NCBI RefSeq assembly: GCF_000186865.1
Contig: NW_008705591.1
Span: 37,617-69,755 of the forward strand
DNA length: 32,139 nucleotides
Reading direction: 5' to 3'
DNA from: Aureococcus anophagefferens
Taxonomy: Eukaryota > Sar > Pelagophyceae > Pelagomonadales > Pelagomonadaceae
The position numbers and the translations under genes were made by a program. The notes under the pieces are model-generated. The model ran no database searches and was not told the origin of the DNA. It worked only from the letters and a program-made list of their open reading frames with translations. Of this stretch, positions 1-10,402 are shown piece after piece; position 1 is the stretch's first letter, and every line of letters starts with the position of its first letter.

Positions 1-348
1 CATGGGTACGAAGTGTCCACCGCCGCCACCTAGGCTCCAGGCGTCGCGCTCCACGAGCAGCTCAGCGCGAGGGGCTGCCTCTCGGAGGACGAGCGCTGGC
101 GCCGAGTCGAGTGCAACATCAGCTCAGTTCGAATCGACCAATGGGAAGCTCGCATTCGCGCGCGCGCGGCGACGCCATGGCCTCGATTCCGAGCCGGCCA
201 CCTCGGCGCATGACCCCAGCAGCCCCCACGGACTACCCTAGGAGTCCGCCGGCCGAATCCGCGGGATTGGCGCGTCGCGGAAGGCGACCCCCGGACGCGG
301 GTGCCGGCCCTCCTGTGCCAGTGGGCAGCAAAGACTACTGCGGGTAGC

Positions 349-627
349 TCCTAGGTCCAAAAGCACGCGTTAAAAGCGCGGTATTCAATAAGTTAACGCT
401 ATAATAAACGTGGCCCAGGAACCCGCGTAATTTACGTAAATAGCGCGATTTTTTTTTTTGATTTTCGGACTAAATCACTACGGGGCCCGGGGACGCCGTC
501 GGCGAGGCGGCATGCGCAAGAGAACCCAGGCCAAAAGTCCTGAAGTCCGCCTTGTCGGGTGCTCGCCGGGTTGTTGGCGACGAAGAACACACGTAAATAA
601 CGCCGTCACGTAATTTTGGACCTAGGA
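349..627. mobile_element. 279-bp non-autonomous TIR element (MITE-like)
   Basis: The ends are perfect 14-bp inverted repeats, TCCTAGGTCCAAAA at 349-362 and its reverse complement at 614-627. They are flanked by an identical TAGC at 345-348 and 628-631, which fits a 4-bp target-site duplication. The interior has no credible ORF. It holds an A/T stretch with a T10 run near 451 and several ACGTAA-type boxes. TIR plus TSD plus small size is the signature of a MITE. The superfamily is not assignable from these ends. Confidence 0.6.
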
Positions 628-803
628 TAGCTCCGTCATAGCCCAAGCTACTAGTGGTCTCTACGGACTCGCCTTCGGACTGTTGGCGCAGGCGCCGGCC
701 CGGGAACTTGCTACCCAGAAGATGAGATCAAGGTGACGTTGCAGGCGGATCCAGAGGCGTTGCTAGCTACCCGCCGCTTTCCTGCATGGGGTTCTGCGTA
801 GGG

Positions 804-2714
804 TTAATGTCTTGGTGCGCCCCATCCCCTTCCATGTCTACCGCGGCCACGACCCCGCCCTCGCATGGCGTGCGAGCGCTGGCCCGCCATCGCAATGTCA
901 GAAGGCGCTTCATGAGGTTGAGACGCAAATTTCGGCGGCAATGAAGGCCTTAAACGCGGCGTTGGCGCAGAAATAGAAAGAGCACGTTCCGCGACAGTTT
1001 TTGGACCACCTCCGCTAAAGTTCCAGTTTCCGTTGGGTTGAGACGCGAATTCCGGCGGTGGCGACGGAAGTCCTTTGCGATGGCGAAGCGCGGCCTCAGA
1101 AGGCACCTGCGTCACATTTTTCGCATGTTTTTTCGGGATTTGCTCGGAAGCCGCTTCTCGTTTAGACTCGTACTGATCCGTTCGACGCCGTCCGTTCGAG
1201 CCGGACCACGTCGTCAAGGCGGATTTCACCCAGGACGGTGCGACGTTCGATCCGAGGCTGCGGCGCGGGGTCGTCGTGGGTGGCCGGCGTTGCGGTGCGA
1301 CAGACCACAGGGCCGAACGCGGAGCCGGCGGCCGGGACACGAGCTCTCTCCGACGCGCTGCAAAGCCGTGGAATGTCGCACCGTGGTACGCACGGCCAAG
1401 AGCACCGATTCGGCCCTTACCGAGGGTCTCGAGGATCGCCGCCTGGTAGGTGTGCGCGGCGGAGACGTCAGACCAGGCCGGTGGCGCCGCGTCCACCGTC
1501 GCCTCGAGGCGCGTACCGCTGCTCGTGGTCCGAAGCATGTCGCGGAGCGCATCGATGTGCCGCGCGTCGAGCCGGCGAAAGCAGCGCTCCAGTGCGGTAC
1601 CCTCGAGCGGTGCGCACAGCGCGTCGCCGCAGAGGCGCGCGACGTCGTCGAGGCCGCACCACGATGCCGGGACCTGCGATGGCGGCGGCGCTGGTCCCGC
1701 GGCGTCCAGCGGCGGCAATCGCTCTGCTGGGAAGCCACCAAGCGACTCGAGCTCGTAGCGCCGCCGGCCGAAGGTCGCCGCCCGGCCGAAGTCGCTCGCG
1801 GCGTCGTCAAAGGTAGCCCAGCCCGCCGGGACCTCGCGCAGGAATCCCACGAGGCTGGGCAGGGTGAGCATCCCCGCGTCAATCCCGAAGCGCTCGACGT
1901 CCGCGACGACGCGGTCGGGCACGTCGCATGCCGAGGTGTATGCGTCACCGACAAGCGCAGCGAGGTCGACAACACGCAACTCGTCCGGGATGCCAAGCGT
2001 CTCCGCGAGGCCGCGCCGCGTCCACACGCTGACGCGCCTACCTTCGCTGAGCTGGTCGAGCGCCAATCTGAGGAAAGCGTATCGTGCGTCCCGGAAGAGC
2101 ACGAAGTCGCCGTCCTCGCCGCCGAGGACGAGGACGTCGTCGCGGCCGCACGCCGCACGAGCGAGGTCAAGGTCCGCCTCTTCCTCGCACTCGATGACCT
2201 GTACATCCAGTGCCAGTAGCGCGCCATAGACGACATGGCCCGCCAGCGGTGGCGGTGGCGCTTCTGTATCGCGGTGAAGGTGCGTGCCGCCCCCACGGCA
2301 CCGCGCCTCGAGCCCGCGCCACGCCTCCGCGTGACGCGCCGAGCGCGCGTCGACCCACGCCGACACCATCCGGCGCAGCGGCCCGTCCTTGTACACCGCG
2401 AGGCGTGTGTAGCCCTGCTGTCGTAGCCGGCGAATAGTCGACCGCACGCGCCCGTCGAGTCGAGCGTAGTCGCCGCCTAGCTCGAAGCGATCGCCGCAAA
2501 GCAGCACGTCTACCAGTGCCGATAAATTGATGATCAACGAAGTGTCTCGCCGTATTGCTATTGGTGGCGGGTCGCCGTACTTCTGTCGGATCGTCGTGAA
2601 CCAGGTTTGAGTGCTGGTCGGCTCGCGCGTCGGCACTTCGGCCAGGATCATGAATCGAACTGTCGCTCCAGAGTATACTACTACTGTATTGTAGCAGATA
2701 TTTAGCAACTGCAT
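804..2714 (-). CDS. Asteroid/XPG-like (FEN1-fold) domain protein
   Basis: A 636-residue protein whose N-terminal ~330 residues look like the Asteroid branch of the XPG/FEN1 nuclease fold. What is seen: LIINLSAL (60-67) at the place of the family's first aspartate strand, GGDY (80-83), YKDGP (108-112) matching the 'fDG' strand, an acidic EEEAD (177-181), GEDGDFVLF (199-207) matching the metal-binding DSD strand, and a helix-turn-helix-like AALVGDAYTSACD after it. The first aspartate appears replaced by asparagine, so catalysis is doubtful; Asteroid proteins are often considered degenerate nucleases. The C-terminus is low complexity, with two related FASQP segments and a final RG-rich tract (about 614-633), suggesting nucleic-acid or protein binding. 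ATG at 2714 is the first start; Met23 (2651) is an alternative. The gene is visibly GC-richer than the other genes here. No introns were recognised. Confidence 0.65.
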   Translation of the reverse strand: MQLLNICYNTVVVYSGATVRFMILAEVPTREPTSTQTWFTTIRQKYGDPPPIAIRRDTSLIINLSALVDVLLCGDRFELGGDYARLDGRVRSTIRRLRQQGYTRLAVYKDGPLRRMVSAWVDARSARHAEAWRGLEARCRGGGTHLHRDTEAPPPPLAGHVVYGALLALDVQVIECEEEADLDLARAACGRDDVLVLGGEDGDFVLFRDARYAFLRLALDQLSEGRRVSVWTRRGLAETLGIPDELRVVDLAALVGDAYTSACDVPDRVVADVERFGIDAGMLTLPSLVGFLREVPAGWATFDDAASDFGRAATFGRRRYELESLGGFPAERLPPLDAAGPAPPPSQVPASWCGLDDVARLCGDALCAPLEGTALERCFRRLDARHIDALRDMLRTTSSGTRLEATVDAAPPAWSDVSAAHTYQAAILETLGKGRIGALGRAYHGATFHGFAARRRELVSRPPAPRSALWSVAPQRRPPTTTPRRSLGSNVAPSWVKSALTTWSGSNGRRRTDQYESKREAASEQIPKKHAKNVTQVPSEAALRHRKGLPSPPPEFASQPNGNWNFSGGGPKTVAERALSISAPTPRLRPSLPPKFASQPHEAPSDIAMAGQRSHAMRGRGRGRGRHGRGWGAPRH

Positions 2715-2802
2715 TAAATTTTTAGACCATCAAACCGGATACAGAAGAACCCGGCCGCCGAAACCTGCAGAGTTGAGTCTTCATCCACTTACGCCGCTTC
2801 AA

Positions 2803-2855
2803 CGTCGCCCTGCGGCCTGTCAGCAGGGCGACGCTCGTGCCACAATTTCGTGGCA
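2803..2855. repeat. Two adjacent small hairpins
   Basis: CGTCGCCCTGC at 2803-2813 pairs perfectly with GCAGGGCGACG at 2823-2833 across a 9-nt loop. A second, weaker hairpin (TGCCAC/GTGGCA, 2838-2855) follows directly. They lie 5' of the minus-strand Asteroid-like gene, in a spacer (2715-3374) that otherwise shows no convincing gene. A role as an RNA or DNA structure is inference. Confidence 0.4.
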
Positions 2856-3374
2856 GCCGATGGAATGTCCATCTAGAGCGCCCCGCGCTCCGCGAATATG
2901 AAGCGACGTGTCGGCCCGGGCGTTGCGGGACTATTCCGAGTCGGGCGATGCGGAGGCAGCGGGCGCCTTCCTGAAGAAGAGCCGGAGTCCCGCGTAATGA
3001 CGATGCCTTAGCGTGGTTAGCCACCAAGAAATGAAGCTGGACCGTCTGCATCTACGGGCACGTACCGTTGTTTCTGATCAGCGGTATATACCCGGGCCGG
3101 CGACGAGGATGCAGAAAGCACCGGGGCGCTAATCGATGTTCGCGCCGCGCGACTCGAGGCTCCGTCTCCAGAAACCTGGCGCCTGCCATGGCCCCGGCGA
3201 CGTCGATGACGACGTCGATGGCGACGGGCCCGCGGTTGAGGTCCTGCTAGTGAGCGTTTGCCTCGGCGTCGTCGGTGCGTCGTCGGACGCAGTGATCATG
3301 AATATATCTTCACTTGAGGTCAAGTGGCGCGGATAAGCGGTTCACCGCTCAAGCTGCTGCATTGAAGCGAGGTA

Positions 3375-6300
3375 ATGGAGCGCAACCGGAAACCATCAAC
3401 GGGCGGGCGGTACGGGAAACTGGGAACCCTCGCTTCTAAACAGCATCGCAAGTTCCACCAATGGGTGAAGCGTAAGGTGCGCGTTTGCTTGTTGGCGGCA
3501 GTGTGGCTCAATGATTGTTCTCCTAGGACAATTTTGAGCGCGGCTGCAAACTTCTTGCACAGTTAGACCAGCAGCGGTGGGACAACGATGAGAGTTTCAG
3601 GAATCTGGTTGTGGCATTGACAGCGATTGATCGGAGCATGCTCGACGAAGAAGAGAACAGCGGCGATGAGCGCGAAGTTTGTATTGAGGGTGGCCGCCCC
3701 CCAGTTCGGACCGGTGCGCCGCCACTCGACGGGAACCGTGGCGCGTCCAAGTCAATTTTTGAAATTTTCCGGAAGGAGGCTCTCAGTAAGCGTACGTTCA
3801 CGGACGTAGTAATTACAGCAGCAGAGGAGCGAAATCTTTCTGAGGCCCTGACGCAGCAGTTGACCAAGGACAATGATGGTAGACTATTCCTTCCAACGTT
3901 ACGCTTCACAAAGCCCTCAAAACCGCACAACAAGAGTGTGATGCCAAAGCCGTTGAGTGCAGACCAGTTGTACCAAAACAAGCTTTTCGTGAAACAATGT
4001 CGAATCACGTGGAAGCGCGCTCAGAGAGAGATGCATTCGAAGCTCGGCGCACACCTGGAGAAGGTGAGTGCGGTCGTGGCAGTCGGGGATCGGGCAAAGG
4101 TCACAGCGACGGGCCTGTGGCAAATAGGCGTGAATCAGCTAGCTAAGTGGAGCGAAGAGGATGAGGAGGCAAAACGGCAAACGGCAAAGGAGGATCAGCT
4201 CGAGAGAGAAGACCGCGCCAAAATCACTCATGCAGGCTTCGTGAAGCGTAAAGATCGCCAACTCATCAGGGTCCCACAAGTCGAAGCACACAAGCCACCA
4301 CCATCTGCTCCTCGCTTTGATCTTTCTAATTGTCCGAAAAAGCACGCACCTGTGCGGCCCCGTATCATCTGCTCGGCGGAGACCACGCTGGATCTCATGC
4401 GCGGGCAAGGAATGACCACACTGCATGCCCTTGGGCGTGGCATCAATGGGATCGATGGAGACTTGGAGAAGTCACGAAGGCAACTTTTACAGAAGGGCTA
4501 TGTGTTGAAGGCAAACTTTGACGACCCACAAGATGCGGATCGAGATGACTTTAACTCGGACCACTTTGACGCGACCAGAGCGAAGTACACGGAAGAGCAC
4601 CGCCGTCTTGAGCGGGAGCGTCGCAGCCACGCACGTGTAGAATTTGACCGCTGGACCGCAGCAAAGCAGGGACGGGAGGGGGCGCTTCATTGCCTGAAGG
4701 CGCTTCACCCACCAGCTCTCGTCGAGAGGACAGCCGGTGCACAGACAGCTTTGCGCTACTGGCGGCAAGTTGGCGGACTGTTGAAGGCTGTTGACGGGAG
4801 CCTCCTCCAAGAGTGGATTGAGTGGAGTCGACTCCAGGCAGACGCAAGCTTTGGAGGTGGCCCATGCGCCTGGAGTGACGCAAAAGTCGGCCATGGCTCG
4901 GAGAAGCGTCGCCCATCGACTTCACGTGGGGAAACAGGTCGCGGTGACAAGCCCGCGCCAAGTCGTGAGCTATTCGAGTGGGCCCTTTCCCTAGGCGTGC
5001 CCGCATCCCCCGCGGGTGCCGCCAGTCTATGGTGTGCCCTTTCGCCACGAGGTTGTGACATTAATCGCCATCCTAGCTGTGGGGGTGTCTCTGCCCTACG
5101 CGCGACCCTCCTCAAGGTCCTCAAGTCCGGGCTCAATTTTTCCGCTGCTTTTGCGAGGCTGAAGCGACGGGTCTCAATTGAGACCCAGGATGGAACATCA
5201 GAGCTACTAGAAAAGAATCTGATGGTGACATCGAAGGATTTCCAAAGGTGTATCAGGGATGGTGGACTGTTTATCACTGGCGATGAGGCTCGACTCATAA
5301 TTGATTGTGTCGATGCATATCAGGGTCAGGGCACAGCCTCCTTCAAAGACCTTTTCTAACCTTGTCGGACATCCTATTCGACCAGGCGACGTCCAGCGTG
5401 TCCTTCGTGGGATGACACGATTTGAGGCAACGTGCCCAGAGACTGGAATGCCAAACGCCTATCGTGTCTCGGCAAACCCCTCGAAACCGCGAGCTGGACC
5501 GTGCGAGGTAGACGTGACACTAGCCAACGGCGAAGTTCGTCGGCGATGGACTAATCCCGAGCTTTTGCATCGACGTGAGCTTCTTTGCAAGCTCGGAATG
5601 ATCAGCGACAAGCTAGATGAGCGTGATATAGATGACGTATGCGCGCTCGACGCACCTCTTCGATCTGTCTTGCCGCACAAGCTTGAGGCTGAGTTGGACA
5701 CGCGACAAACTAGCAAAGAAAAAAGCAATGACGATGATAGCTACGAGGACTACGAGGCTAGTGAATTTGGTCCTGACTTTGATGCCGAAGAGTCACGCAC
5801 CAAGGGATGTGTATCACGCGATACAGCCATTAAATTCAAGCGCGTGACCAACCTCGACGTCTATGGGAAATGGTTCGAGACAGCTACTGGGATGTTTCCA
5901 ACATCTTCTCAAGTTCATGAGTTTGGTGTCTGGGGTAAACCTAGACGCGCAGCCCTAGATGCACTCCTCGGCTTGTCTGAGGATGCTCGGTGTGAGGAGC
6001 GTCTGCGAGTGGCCTTGTGTGAAGGGGTACCCCCAGGAATTCCTGATTTATGGGCCGCGACGCCCAAGGAACTTGAAAGTGAGGGCGTGCCTGTCGATGC
6101 GCTCCTGACTCGTCTCGTTCTCCGCTGGCGGCCCACATCCCAGGGCATAGGAAAGAGTGGCACCGTCGCTTTTTTCTCGCTTGAATTTTCTGGTGCGCTC
6201 GGATCCAGAGCCCAACGCGAGAATCGTTTCACTGAAATCGCACGGGATCCACCGTCTGCGCGTGATGATGCCTTCGCATTTCAGCATGTTGTGAGTGGTC

Positions 6301-9066
6301 TTGAACCAAACACAACTTACGTGTTCCGACTTCGAGCCTTCAATAGCTTTGGCCCTGGTCCGTACACCTGGCAGCAGCTCACAACGCCCCCAATGCGACC
6401 CATGCAACCCATGCCCATAAAAGTAGGACCACGAGGGGTCCTCTTGCGCTGGAAGATTCCTGAGGCGCTTGAGCAGCGTGCTGCGGAGCTCAAGAGATCA
6501 TTCTCCCAAGCCGCAGAGGGTGACACCGCCGCCATAGAGATAGCATCAAAGCTACGAGCCATCTACGCTGCGTCACCGGGAGACGTGACGGATGCTTTCC
6601 ACAGGGGTCTGACAGCCGCTGATGCTGTCGTCGCGCGAAGAGTCGTGTGGTTGGAACTCATCGACGAGCAGTATCGCCCCCTACTAGATTTTCTTCGGCG
6701 AGCAAAGACCTCTGCTGCCGCGGCGTCGCACCTTAGTTATGGCGTTGGCCACGGCGCGACTGCAAAGTTGAGCCTTCTTGATGTCTTCGAAACGAGCAGC
6801 TGCGAAATCATCGACTGGAGCTGGATTCGGGAACGGCTGGCATCGACGGCCGAGATCGATGGCGATGCCGCAGGTCTTGCCGACCGAGGCTTGGTGAGTA
6901 CGGGCGAGGCAGCACGGATGGTTGGTGACGCACTGGCAAAGAGGGATGCACGTGCTCGTGGGTCTGACAGTACGAATGCGACCGTCCAGCGTGTCCAACA
7001 GCTCGCAGCACCGACGACCTATGTCCTCGAGCGATGCCGCTCTGAGCGACAAGGCGACTGGGAGGAAGTCCTCAGGACGCGGTTTGGCGAGGCAGCCGTC
7101 AACGGCCTCGAACCAAACGTGGCCTACCAATTTCGTGTGCGAGCCGTCAATGTGGATGGCGCCACATCGCATCCTGGACGAGCAACAGTCGTTAACACGC
7201 TTCTCGATGCACCGGCAGCGCCGCAGCTTGCGCTTGTTAAGACAAGACCGCTCCTTGGTGGAGTAATCCGTGGAGAGCTGGGGGTTGCTGCTGTAGCTGG
7301 TACCATTCCTATTCACCGGGGTGGCGGAAGCGCGCGAGCTGCCGCGCCACATACCGCCACGGGCCGTGAGAATCCCCGATGCGGGCCGATGGCAGTCGGT
7401 TCGGATGGCGTCGGTGGTGGTTTTGCGGGTCGATATGCTGTCTCCGCGACATCTGTCAAGCTCGCGTGGACTCAGGGTACGTCCATTAGCAGTGCGGGTA
7501 GGCCCTCCCAGGCTAACGCAGCCTCGGATCGCATCCTTGCGGAGTGGACGGGGGTTGCGGGCGATGATGAAGGTGCTGTATCACTCGAGGCAGTCTTCCG
7601 GCGTTTTGATAGAGGTCGCGAAGGTGTCTTTGCAGGCGCCGCACTCCCTGATGTTTTAACTCGGCTTGGGGCGCACCGAACCCACGGCGTTAACGGCAGT
7701 GCTCTTCGTGCAGTCTGGGACGAACTGCGAGACGCTACTCGCGACGTCGCAAAACCCAGTGTCAATTAAGTAGACTCTCAAAGCAGATGCGCGCGCCTCT
7801 AATCTTTACGACCTCAGCTGAGATTCTTTTAATGAAAATCAAATTTCCTTTCTCACGTACAAATTGACAAACCCTGCACAGGTGAAGACGACTCACTTCG
7901 CGTCCTGGTGGAACTCAGATACTATCACGCATATACTCCAGCGTGACAGTGGTACATTCATGGGTCTTCCAAGGATTTCGCATGTGTCACTTGTGCAGCA
8001 GCAGGAGCAAACAATGCATGGGCCACCTTCTTGCTCGATTGCCACGAAAGCTGTCACGACATACCGTGGCCGCAGTCGAGCTTCCGAGATACGGGGCCTC
8101 AAGCCGAACACGCTATACAAATTTACCCTCCGATACATATCCCCAAGGTCGCACAGCCGTCTTTCCCCGCCCGCTGAAGTCTGGACAGCGCCCACACCTC
8201 CAACAGCGCCGAGCCTGGTCCGAGTCGAACCCAAGGCACTTGTTGTTAAATGGTATGTCGGCCACGGCGGTGGTGACAAGTACGTTCTCGAGTCCCGGCT
8301 AGTCGACACCTTAGATGACCTGGAACCGAAAAGGAAGGATTACTTTGTAGTTAGCGATCGTCTTTCAAAGCCAATCCGCGGGAAGACTAGCCGCAAGTAT
8401 GGCACTGTCACGTCCGCATCTGAGTGGAAAGTTGTATATGAAGGCAAGGAGACGACTGTGCGCGTTGGTGACCTTCAGCCTCGTGCCGCCTACCGTTTTC
8501 GAGTTCGCGCTCTCAACGGCGCAGGCCACGGATCAAACCCTTCACCGCTGATGCAAGCGACAACAGCTCCCATGTCTCCGCCATCCCTCACTCCACGCCG
8601 TGCCGCCGAACAATTTTCAGTTGACACCCAAGGCGATGTCGTGGTGGGTGACACTATCCTTTTCACTGAGCGCCTTCTTGCCGATCGGAGGAACGGTCGT
8701 CTCGTTGGCGAACCTTCACGTGGGGGCTCGAAGGTGGATCTCGACAAGGCCTTCCTCAGTGGCCGAAATGACAAAACCGCGCTCGAGCCTAGACATGTTG
8801 GCGACCGCACCATTGCTGCGCATGTTCTCGCGGAAGGTTTCTATACCACCGCTAATGCGAAAAAGGCCGCTCGCGAGCTTCGCATGCAAGTTGTCTGGTG
8901 CACAGTATCCAACCGTGATGCAGCGCCTTATTTGTTGCGACCAGGCGATGTCGTTCAGCGTGATGCAGGGCATACGCTTCAGTTTGAGACCTTTCGTTGC
9001 CCCTGGACTGATGAACATAAGCGAAAGTCTCACCAGCAAGAGCGCACGACTTTGGCTCTAGTTTAA
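3375..9066 (+). CDS. Large FN3 repeat protein with EF-hand-like inserts
   Basis: I model four exons: 3375-3476, 3527-5324, 5386-7760 and 7882-9066. They join in frame to 1819 residues. The first ATG (3375) reads through phase-0 donor GTGCGC into an acceptor TTCTCCTAG at 3526. Four FN3 domains are seen near residues 860-968, 970-1239, 1260-1530 and 1531-1655, each with the LxPNxxYxFRxRAxN-type E/F strand signature. FN3-2 and FN3-3 are interrupted between strands B and C by long inserts with EF-hand-like helix-loop-helix segments (about 1095-1155 and 1369-1399; FRRFDRGREGVF with a poor last ligand). Another EF-hand-like piece ends exon 2 (about 600-634). Acidic and charged stretches occupy the N-terminal third. 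No signal peptide or membrane segment was seen, so it is probably cytosolic, perhaps cytoskeletal or ciliary (inference). The 5325-5385 junction is the least certain: the reading frame changes there, and a one-base frameshift is the alternative. Confidence 0.7.
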
Positions 9067-10402
9067 GCAGAAAGAACAAACTATGCTCTTGCTACTGCAC
9101 ACGAGGTATCGGCGAAGCCGAGGAACCTTATCCCGGTAATTATGCTTGTACAGTGACCCGGGAGACAACTACTGCGATCTCGGACTCGTGCCTTTTGCGA
9201 AGACAAATAAAACGCTGTGGACGCGAGCTAGTCATCAATTTTCCTAATCACCAGGCATCAGGGACATAATCGATAACACGCGAACAAAAAGGGCGGCCGC
9301 TGTCGACGAGCCGGCCTGCCGCGCGTCCGTCGTCGAGCTTCGCGGTTTACACCTAGCGGGGGTGTTGGGGCTAATGGTCATCCGTACTAGTGGACACCAC
9401 AAGCCCATTCAAAATTGAGGGCGGTTTCGGCTGTCTCGACGAAGAGGGCGTCGGTCCCTCAGCCGAGTCCCTCGGGCCCTCGGACTAGGGGTCACGGTGG
9501 ACAAGTGGGTGGACACTGAAAACCCGGGATTTTGCAGATCAGGTGAACCATAGCACTGGCGTTATGAGCTTAGGTTAGGAAGGAGGAGGATACGGGGGGA
9601 TGTGTATCCTAGGCGATGACGCTTGGGGATTTGGGTCATCTGCTCCCCCGCCGCATATGGGCGTATGTAAATTGTGCGCCCAGGCGGCCATCGCCCCCGC
9701 TAGAGCTTAGAACCGGACTTAAGAGCCTCCTAACTGCTTACTACTAGGATTAAGTTAAGTTATAGTCATTTCTTACTGCCCATCAGCGTGACGTTGCGAG
9801 CATGTAATCCTAGTTAGGATATTGGTTGCTCACTGATGGCATTATTTGTTCCAACACAACCCCCCCAACGGCCCGCACCAGCCGGCACGGGCCGCTGCGG
9901 GCGGCTGCTAGGCCCACGCACCGAGCCGACCGACGAGTCGCGCCCCCGAGTGGTGGGAAGGATATGGGCCTAGCTAAGCTAGTTCAAGGACAAAAACAAA
10001 CTCTGAAAACGAATAACCCAGGGTGATACTTCCCTTCAAGCAAGCGTTTCGTTGAACATTTAATTACGACTCCCAACCCGAACCGGCGACCCCACACCCT
10101 GAAAGTGTCGCAAATGATACGATTAGCGCGCTAACTCAGTGCACGCGCCTGACGGGGGCAATAATTCAACGATTTTGCCAGCATTTCAGTCCGGCGGTCG
10201 ACCCGCGCGCGCGTGGTCGACGGAGGACCTCTATGACATACTACGGCCGGCGGCCACAAATAATAAATAAATACTTCTATGGGGGGTCCTAGCCCTATGG
10301 TTGTTTTTGTCCTTGAGCTAGTTAGGGGACTCCGGATACGAAAGGCCAATTGCAACAAGTTGCATTTCGGGGCGTTACAAGGTCACTACTCGGCGACCAA
10401 AA
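9067..10402. other. Intergenic spacer, no gene recognised
   Basis: This spacer lies between two plus-strand genes. It begins with the presumed 3' UTR of the FN3 gene and becomes GC-rich from about 9290, with repeated CCCTCGG-type and GTGGACA words. I see no exon chain that matches a known family. A tRNA-like stretch around 10075-10146 on the minus strand does not fold properly (see rejected items). Confidence 0.5.

Noticed and set aside
1038..2219. 393-codon plus-strand ORF opposite the Asteroid-like gene
   Set aside because: Arg-rich shadow of the GC-rich minus-strand gene; the minus frame has clear domain motifs.
2722..3051. 109-codon minus-strand ORF just upstream of the Asteroid-like gene
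   Set aside because: No family features. It does not supply a better N-terminus for the Asteroid-like domain, whose N-terminal strand is already present in 804-2714.
10075..10146. tRNA-like sequence on the minus strand (GGTTCGGGT box, possible UCA anticodon loop)
   Set aside because: The T stem does not pair, no acceptor stem closes around it and the A box is poor. At best it is a tRNA-derived relic.
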